Shown here piece after piece: positions 57,210-64,000 of a DNA stretch of 64,000 bases. Origin of the DNA: Phellopilus nigrolimitatus (lineage: Eukaryota; Basidiomycota; Agaricomycetes; Hymenochaetales; Hymenochaetaceae); NCBI GenBank assembly GCA_021029095.1, contig JAJOHG010000003.1, positions 1 to 64,000 on the forward strand, in the 5' to 3' direction. The notes under the pieces are model-generated. The model did no database searches. It saw only the letters and a program-made list of their open reading frames with translations, and was not told the DNA's origin. The stretch's first letter is position 1. Each line of letters opens with the position of its first letter. The position numbers were made by a program, and so were the translations under genes.

Positions 57210-57459
57210 TGTAGAAGATGGGGGTTTGGGTGAAAAGGGATACGGAGAACAGCAGCCTTTTTATTCGGCTTATTTTATTTTATCTTATTAATGTGGCAGC
57301 TGAGTGCGTCATTATGATCAACCGGTTAGGACATAGGCTCCCGACGATCCCGATGGCGTCGATCCTCAGATTCACGTGGGAACTCTGGATTATGTATGAA
57401 AGGTGACAAACAGCTTATACACCCGCTCTCCCTTAGGCTCATCACTTCTTCCATGTAAT

Positions 57460-59181
57460 ATGGCCGCCGCCGCCCTCCTCCTCCCTCCAGTGTCCATAAC
57501 GCCCAAAGACTACCACAGGGTAGTCTCCCCAGATCTTCACATCCCGGACGATGTCTCCCTCCCGATCCCAGTCGGCCTGCTCGCCTGCCAGCGTCAGTCC
57601 TGCATACATTTCACCTCCTCGCCATGCCTCCTTCCTGATTTCTGTGCATTCTAGGCGACCCACTTCTTAGAGAGATCACGTCGAAAGTAGTCAGCTGCAT
57701 AGTCCACCAACCAGCAGAACAAGCCTCATCAAGCGGCAAGAAGAAAAAGTCGGCTGCCGCGTCAGACAAGCTCTTCGAAGTCATCTTGCACGATACCATC
57801 CTCTTTCCAGAAGGTGGCGGCCAGCCTTCAGATATCGGATTCATCAGGACCGCAAATGGTGAGGAATATGAGGTCGTCGAAGCTAAGCGCCGTGGGGGAC
57901 ATGCTATTCATTTCGTGAAGACCAAGAACGGGGAAGTGCATGGCTTGGAGGTCGGCGCACGAGTCACCGCTGCACTCGGCGATGCTGGCTTCACGAGAAG
58001 GCTCGACCATGTATGCATGCGTAATGTTCGCGATACCCTCTGTTCATCCAGTGCTGAACATTCTGCTAGATGTGCATGCACACATCGCAGCACCTCCTCT
58101 CCGCGCTCCTCGAGACGCACCTCAACCTGCCCACTCTCTCCTGGGCTCTCACGACCTATCCTGCTCCCGCGTATGTTGAGCTTCCGCGTGCGCTTTCTTT
58201 CGACGAAGTTTCACGCATTCAAGCTATTGCACATGCGCTGGCGTACGAAGGCCGCGCTGTGCATGTCGAAGTTGAACCACTCGCGGCGGAGAACAGGCCG
58301 GGAGTCGCGACCCTCGAAAGCGGCCGCACGGTTGGCAAGGCCCTCCCTGCAGACTACACAGGCGGCGTGAAGCGTACCGTCATCATCGATGGTGTTGACA
58401 AAAACCCGTGAGTCTCATGAATATTCAGCGGTCATCGCGCATACATTCAGTCTTTCCAGTTTCTACTGACTAACTTCTCTCATTTAACAGATGTTGTGGA
58501 ACGCACCTCCCCTCGCTGCATAATCTGCAGCTCTTCCTTCTCCCCCAAACCGAGTCGCTCGCGCGTGGCGCGACGAGCACCGTGCGCCTCTTTTTCCTCT
58601 GCGGGCCTCGCCTGCACGCACACCTCTCCGCATCGCACAATCTGCTCGCTGCCGCCGCTGGCACGCTCTCTTGCGGCCCGCCGCTCGTACCCGAACGCGT
58701 CGCTCAGCTCGTAGAGGAACGCCGCCGCGCGTCCAAGCGCGTCGAGGAGCTCGAGAGCGAGCTAGCGCGGGCCGTCGCGGGGGAGCTGCTCCGCGAGATG
58801 GAGAAAGGCACGTCGGTGGACGGGGCTTACGCGAAGCACTACCACCGCACGGACGACCCGGCGTCTGCGCTGGGATTCCTGCAGGTTGTCTCCTCATCTT
58901 TTGTGAATGCGGCCTCCGACTCGGCTAGCGTCTCTGCTCGGCCGTATGCTCTCGTGCTCGTCTCGTCGCCCGCCTCGCAGACGGGGCAGAGCACGTCGAC
59001 GGTGCTCGTGCTGAGCTCCGACGATACGCGCGCTAAGGCAATCGGCGAGGCTTTGAAAACGAAGCTAGGCGTGAAGGGTGGTGGGCGCGGCACACGCTGG
59101 AGCGGAAAGTGGACTGGGGTATGGAAGGTCGGTAAGGAGGGCGCTCTTGTGCGGGAGCTCTTAGAAGGCGTACGAGTGTAG
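57460..59181 (+). CDS. alanyl-tRNA editing protein, AlaX/AARSD1 type
   Basis: Four exons, join(57460..57592,57655..58010,58070..58407,58491..59181), give 505 residues. The editing domain holds LFPEGGGQPSDIG, the zinc-binding motif HTSQH (about 167-171) and the second metal motif CCGTH (about 277-281). It lacks the synthetase core, as expected for a free-standing trans-editing protein. It hydrolyses mischarged Ser-tRNA(Ala) in the cytosol. The C-terminal region has a coiled coil (RVAQLVEERRRASKRVEEL) and a glycine-rich DHHA1-like end (GVKGGGRGTRWSGKW). It diverges from the Hsp31-like gene over a 250-base promoter. Confidence 0.92.
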
Positions 59182-59408
59182 GCTTTTCAGTCATATATAG
59201 GTATATACAAATGTAACGGCATTCAGTGCATGTAGACTGCGATTTGGTACATAGACCATGAATATAAATGTTGTTATATGTGATACATGTGGTGAGTCGA
59301 AAATTCGTAATAAAATATTGCGAGGAAGTATAAACCAACTTGGATGTTGAAGACTCTGGAAAGCATGCAAGAAAACGCAGAAGGTCATATGGTTCGTGAT
59401 AAGGAGCT

Positions 59409-60514
59409 CTACTGTGTGATATAGGCATCGGTGTGTTGCGCTGAGGCGGAAGAGTTGGGGGACTTGACCTCGGTGTGAGCGCCGTCGGTCCTAGGGGCGA
59501 CCTCATCCACACCGTCGGGGACCATGTTGACGTCCGCGAGATCCTCTTCAAATTGGATCAAGAGTCAACAAAGGGTGAATTTAATTTCAGCGCAGAGTAT
59601 CTCACCTTCATTGCCGTCCTCGGTGCTGACCGAAGCGCCCTCTGATGAGAGCGAGTCCGAGCCGTACGACAGTCCGCCCGACTCGCTTTGCGCGCCCTCG
59701 TTCTCATCCTCGTCTTCGTCCTCCGCGTCGAGCTCGTCGATGTCGATGTCGATGTCGGAGTCATCGTACTCGACGTTTCGGCTGGCCACCCAGAAGCCCG
59801 AGCTCCCCAGGCGCAGGCGCGGCATGTCCACCTCACCATCTTCCCAGTCGACGCTGATATCGATGTCGGACGAGGGGATGAGGTCGCCGTCGTCCGTGAA
59901 CGCGTCGTCGTCCTCGTCGTCCTCGCCCGGGACGTACTCGCCGCCATCGGAGGACTCGTACTCGGCTTCGTCGATGGGCGTGAAGGCGAAAAACGTCTGG
60001 CGGCACGCGGGGCAGCTGCCGTGCTGCAGAGGGATTTGTGAACGCAGAGACAGTCAGACACGGCGTCGTTATAGGCAAATGAGCCACGGAGCAACATACG
60101 AACGACTTGATCCAGTCAGCCAAGCTGCACGACAAAGGATATATTCAATATAAGTTCGACCGCGAAAAAGAGGTAGGCCACGTACTCCTTCCGACAGAAG
60201 ATATGCCCACACAAGCTGAGCTTTACGACGCCCGTCATCTCCTCGGGCACGCTTGAATCTGACAGCGTCGACGCGCCCTCCTGCTTCTCTTCTGCGGACT
60301 CATGCTCCTCGAATATAGAGTTGAACGGGACGAGGCATATAGGACACGAATCGTCGTGAACGTCGGCAGGCTTGACTAGAGGAAGCGCACACAGTAGGCG
60401 CAATGCCTGCTGTCTAGTTTACGATGCATTGTTAGTCACAGGACAACGACTGATAGTAGAAAAAACTAACACTTCACGCGCTCTCTGCTCTTGGACGAAT
60501 GAGGGAATCGGCAT
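59409..60514 (-). CDS. RING finger protein with acidic tail
   Basis: Five exons, complement(join(59409..59545,59606..60023,60100..60124,60186..60413,60471..60514)), give 283 residues. A C3HC4 RING spans about residues 35-108: CPIC, then LSLCGHIFCR, DLADWIKSF and CPACR. The spacing is stretched by an acidic, Ser-rich loop of about 35 residues between the first and second cysteine pairs. The rest is strikingly acidic (EDDEDDDAFTDDGDL, DDSDIDIDIDELDAEDEDED). It is probably an E3 ubiquitin ligase; substrates and location are unknown. The start MPIPSFVQ was taken as the nearest ATG; an ATG at 60670 in the same frame would add 52 residues. Confidence 0.8.
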
Positions 60515-60863
60515 TGGGCCGAGAGGCAGTTGCAGAATGTAGCCTATGCAGAGTGCGCTGCCGTAGACAGTAGAAAGCAAAACAATCCACGGGTTGTTCG
60601 CATGCAGGCACGTGTTATCAGAGCACGCACGTGCATCGAAACCAAATACACGTGACCATGTTTGCCTCACTTCGTACTATAGCAATTCTGTTCTGAGCTT
60701 TCATTCAGGTAATTAAAAAGAACGTGTATCTGTAGTAATGTACTTTGAGATTTTATAGTATGAAAAAAGTCTTGATATGGATGTGTGATGCGAGATATCG
60801 TGAACCCAGCTGAAGATGAAAAAATATAGAAGACGTGAAAAACAAAAGCCAAAACATGGCCTC
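60515..60863. other. spacer upstream of RING gene, no gene seen
   Basis: This is AT-rich sequence between the start of the RING gene and the stop of the next gene on the same strand. It is the probable promoter of the RING gene. Confidence 0.4.
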
Positions 60864-63134
60864 TTACGGTGAGCCCATCAGTTGCTCGATGCCAGGTATC
60901 GACGCAGTACCATTATGTATGTCATTCGACCTCGATTCCGCGCCTATCCGCGCCGCAAGCATTTTCGGACTTGAAGACGTAGGCACTCCGCACATGTCTC
61001 GCACACCCCATCCCCGCGACACAATCGCGTCCACCTTGTCCAGCGCCGCGCACCTCGCTTCATGCCGCTCTTTAGGTGATGTAGGTATGGACGCCGTCGA
61101 GTCAGACCGGGTTCGCTTATGAACGTTACTTCGCAAGCCATACTTTGTCGGTGTACCAGGTGTCGACCCTCCTGTAAAGCGACGCGGCGGCGACGGAGGG
61201 AGTGCCTTGTTCCGGCCCTGCACACGAGAGTCTACGTTTCTCCCAGGGGATTGCTTCGATCGTAGTTTGTTGGGCTGGCGAGGTCCTGCGATAACATAAC
61301 GCACGGGAGATTCACGAGCCTGGCTACCACTACTCCCACGTGTAGGAGACGAATGAACCAATCTTTCGCATGTCTTCGACTCGGACGTCTGAGAAAGTGG
61401 TACTGCTGAGCCAATGCCCGGACTAAAGAACAGGTCCGAATCCAGACGAGGAGTGCTCAGACGAGGCGGGCTCGCGGGCAAGATGTGCCGGTGTGCCGTC
61501 AAGCTCTCACTGGGTACTATCTTTACATCTGATATATCCAGCGGGTCTGCCCTTTCTATCAAGCGCTGCGGCGACCCACACTTGCGCGCAGACCTGGATT
61601 TGCGCACTGGCAAGGGCGTATACTTGTCATTCAACGGTGTATTGAACGTGGGCGCGTTACGTATTGCATTGCCCGGCGTGCTTCCGGAATCCACGTACGC
61701 CCTAGAAGGTTTCTGCGGACTATCTGCTAAGATCGTGAAATCCGAAATCGCGCGGCCATGCCCGGGCGCGTGAGACACAGTCTTCTTCGTCCTCAAGCCT
61801 GAGGATGCCGAGGGACTCTCAATATCTTGTAAATTGTCCTGGAGAAGAACGCCCTCTTCGAGCTCAGGCGTTCCTTTCCGATCCCCGCCTTCCTTCAGTT
61901 TCTGGCGTAGGAACCCGCGTCGCGGGCTGAATTGCACCTGCAACTTTTCCGCGATACGGCAACGGATAGACTTGTGCCGGATAGTACCGCGTTTTCCTGC
62001 CGTCTGTCGCGCGTCCTCGTAGTCCTCATCGTCATCTTCGTCCGACGTCACAACGGAGCTGAATACAGTGGGCGCAAACGGTGACCCGAGATCATCCACC
62101 GGCATGCCATCATGACCTGCTGCCTTCTTCCGCGGGTCGACAGCCAAAGACTCTGAACGCACATTCAATTGAGACACCCGAATTTCAGTTCCCTCGTTAG
62201 GATCTGGCGTGTCCTCTATCCGTCCGTAGGCATAACGAGCAAGCAACGGAGAGCGCAGTAGAGTGGACAAGCCAGCACGAGGCCACGCGAGTTCTCCCTT
62301 AGCTTCCGGAGGGGTCTCCAATGCCTCGCCCCCTTCGCGACGATGGGAAGAAGCAAAAGGTAGAGTACGAGATGTTTCGAGTAGCTGTTGTCCCTCTGTG
62401 ACGCCTTCTTCCTTGTCGGCTTTGCCAGCATATTCATGCGTGTATTTCTCGTTATCCTTCTTACCGCCGAAGTCGACATCTTCCTCGACACCCACGTACC
62501 GTGGACCGACTAGCATATCATCACGGCTCGACTCCCGCCTGTCTTTCCATAGCCCATAGCCCCACCATCCACAAGCAGCACCCAAGGTACAGCCGATAAG
62601 ACCGAAAAGCGGCGTGAGGAGCACAAGATTGAAGGGCTTGTGGTAAGCCGAGTGAGGGTAAACGCTCTTCGGAGTTGACTTCAATGGCGGAAGGGCTGTG
62701 ATGGTGACATGTGTAGTATCGCCGCCTGACGTGCTACTTTGTATTGTAGCAGTGCCGGAGGACAAGTTGAAGTCCGAAACTGTCCTTGTCGAGGAAGCGG
62801 CCTCATCACCAGAGTTTGTCGATGTTGCGGCAGACGACAATGAATCGCCGGCAACTGTCTTATCGGGTGAAGCAGTAGACAAAGGCGGTGGAGTCGCAGA
62901 AGCAAGAGGGTATGGCCACCAGTAGTCGAAGCTGGGTGATGTAGTGAGCGTGGCGGGAGGGGGAGCAGCCAGAAAGGGAGAAGGCGAGTCCTGCCGTCTG
63001 CTAAGTCCATGCAGTAGGGTGGACCGCACATTCTGAGACTGCGTAGAGGAAAACGCAGAAGCCGGAGCAATTAGGCCATAAATAAGCACAGCCGTGCAAA
63101 TAAAGCGGATCGAATGCTTGTGTCGCCAGGACAT
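60864..63134 (-). CDS. Ser/Thr-rich type I membrane protein, unknown
   Basis: This is a single uninterrupted frame of 756 residues, unusual among its intron-rich neighbours. An N-terminal signal-like helix (FICTAVLIYGLIAPASA, about 11-27) is followed by a possible Kex2 site (SRRQD). Then come a Ser/Thr/Pro-rich outer domain to about 165 and one membrane helix (FNLVLLTPLFGLIGCTLGAACGWWG, about 168-192). The cytosolic part of about 560 residues is polar and probably phosphorylated (many SP and TP sites). The layout resembles fungal cell-wall or stress sensors, but I recognise no family motif. The ATG giving MSWRHKHSIR was chosen; the frame is open further upstream without another ATG. Confidence 0.75.
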   Translation of the reverse strand: MSWRHKHSIRFICTAVLIYGLIAPASAFSSTQSQNVRSTLLHGLSRRQDSPSPFLAAPPPATLTTSPSFDYWWPYPLASATPPPLSTASPDKTVAGDSLSSAATSTNSGDEAASSTRTVSDFNLSSGTATIQSSTSGGDTTHVTITALPPLKSTPKSVYPHSAYHKPFNLVLLTPLFGLIGCTLGAACGWWGYGLWKDRRESSRDDMLVGPRYVGVEEDVDFGGKKDNEKYTHEYAGKADKEEGVTEGQQLLETSRTLPFASSHRREGGEALETPPEAKGELAWPRAGLSTLLRSPLLARYAYGRIEDTPDPNEGTEIRVSQLNVRSESLAVDPRKKAAGHDGMPVDDLGSPFAPTVFSSVVTSDEDDDEDYEDARQTAGKRGTIRHKSIRCRIAEKLQVQFSPRRGFLRQKLKEGGDRKGTPELEEGVLLQDNLQDIESPSASSGLRTKKTVSHAPGHGRAISDFTILADSPQKPSRAYVDSGSTPGNAIRNAPTFNTPLNDKYTPLPVRKSRSARKCGSPQRLIERADPLDISDVKIVPSESLTAHRHILPASPPRLSTPRLDSDLFFSPGIGSAVPLSQTSESKTCERLVHSSPTRGSSGSQARESPVRYVIAGPRQPNKLRSKQSPGRNVDSRVQGRNKALPPSPPRRFTGGSTPGTPTKYGLRSNVHKRTRSDSTASIPTSPKERHEARCAALDKVDAIVSRGWGVRDMCGVPTSSSPKMLAARIGAESRSNDIHNGTASIPGIEQLMGSP

Positions 63135-63272
63135 AACTAAGCAAAACAACCAATATACACCGAGCTCCACAACCCAGACTTTTATTATAGAGGAAGAGCC
63201 GAGCTGGGAACTAGCGTTATGGTTCCTATGCGGAGCTCGACGCCGAGGGCAGAAAGATCGGCGCGTGGTTTG

Positions 63273-63889
63273 TCAAACGTAAGGCCTGCGGCGATGAAAG
63301 TTGAACGGCGGATGAGGTAGGAAGATGGCGAGTAGGACGGGCCAGTCAGGGCAGAGCGACGCGTATTTCTCCAGAAAGTCTTCGGGCGAACTGAAAAAAA
63401 AGATAGAAGTGTCAGATAAAAACCGAAGACAGTTGAAGGTCCAAACGCACACAGTGGGGGCTGCGGGCGAGGCAGTTCACCTTGGGGGTGCGCGTCAAAC
63501 TCTGTCAGGTTCGGCGTTGAGGGATAAGTGAAGGGGCGGAAGGATTTGGTGTACGAGGGTCCCTGAAAGTCCGTAGAGTCCAACTCTTCCTCAGACACGT
63601 CTGTTTGAGATTCGTCGTCTTCTAACACGGTAAAAGGGGCTTCGGACGAGTGTAGTTGCTCGGCCGAGCGAGCGCGGCGCACTCTTGGGGCTGAACGACG
63701 AGGAGGAGAAAGCAACGAAGAGTCGAAAGGCTGGCCATTCGTAGACGAAGGACTGGACGAGGAGGCTGACTTGTCGGCTGAATAGGAAAAGAGGCTGGCA
63801 GAATTTGAGTATCTCGCAGAGATCTTGGAATCAAGAGAGGTTGAGAAAGAGATTAAAGGTTGAGGCGAAAGGATTGTCAAGTCCGCCAT
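63273..63889 (-). CDS. hypothetical Ser-rich protein of 184 residues
   Basis: Two exons, complement(join(63273..63390,63453..63889)), give 184 residues. The N-terminal half is Ser-rich and disordered (SASSSSPSSTNG), with a basic patch (RRSAPRVRRARSAEQ). Then come an acidic patch (DDESQTDVSEEELDSTDFQG) and a conserved-looking C-terminal segment LSPEDFLEKYASLCPDWPVLL. No domain is recognised. The intron ends in TTTTTTTTCAG, and the join restores the LSPEDFLEKY frame. The gene may extend beyond the window if an upstream exon exists. Confidence 0.6.
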
Positions 63890-64000
63890 TGCGGATGTAG
63901 CACTGTAGACAGGTAGAGAATACACGTACAATCGGTGTTTGACGACGCTGAGAGAAAATACAGGTGGGTGTAGAAATTGACGAACCACGTAAGCGATCAT

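Noticed and set aside
1..64000. CRISPR arrays, phage genes, integrases, bacterial operons, rRNA
   Set aside because: None was seen. Spliced genes and protein families place the whole window in a fungal nuclear genome.

Overview
The window is nuclear DNA of a filamentous basidiomycete, most likely an Agaricomycete. Its genes are dense and carry many introns of about 50-60 bases with GT-AG borders. It holds two copies of the fungal-type kinase family FunK1, a LAC12-like sugar porter, a beta-mannosidase and a CipC-like gene array. I saw no tRNA, rRNA, CRISPR array, phage or bacterial feature. All exon coordinates were built by hand from splice borders, reading frame and family conservation; none is confirmed by RNA.

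Layout. 0.5-2.8 kb: a Spo12-family gene diverging from a Rheb GTPase gene. 3.4-21.5 kb: a collapsed tandem duplication. The right copy is complete, in the order beta-mannosidase (21 exons), sugar porter, Rrn5-like gene and FunK1-B. The left copy keeps only the 3' end of the beta-mannosidase, the 3' end of the Rrn5-like gene and a full FunK1-A. A short inverted-repeat element lies in the spacer. 21.6-32.5 kb: THO subunit THOC5, ubiquitin-conjugating enzyme Ubc8, two very small membrane proteins 12 bases apart, two MARVEL-like four-helix proteins and acetoacetyl-CoA synthetase. 34-46.5 kb: an unknown 138-residue protein, endopolyphosphatase PPN1, an RFX transcription factor, Bfr1 and the box H/ACA protein Nhp2. 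47-52 kb: a tandem array of three CipC-like (DUF3759) genes and one relic. 52.6-64 kb: ESCRT-III Snf7, phosphatase Nem1, an Hsp31-like DJ-1 protein, an AlaX-type alanyl-tRNA editing protein, a RING protein, a Ser/Thr-rich type I membrane protein and a small unknown protein.

Most genes are unrelated housekeeping loci. Two groupings look functional. The beta-mannosidase and the sugar porter share one divergent promoter, which suggests joint release and uptake of mannan-derived sugars. The CipC-like array shares promoter elements and one special intron arrangement.

The most unusual feature is in the CipC-like genes. In all three, the reading frame closes only if the first intron is a spliceosomal twin intron (stwintron, class D1,2): an inner intron splits the G|T of the outer donor. 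A second theme is a GC-rich block (about 38.2-44.7 kb) in which several conserved genes need single-base corrections to keep their frames. That points to sequence errors or recent lesions.
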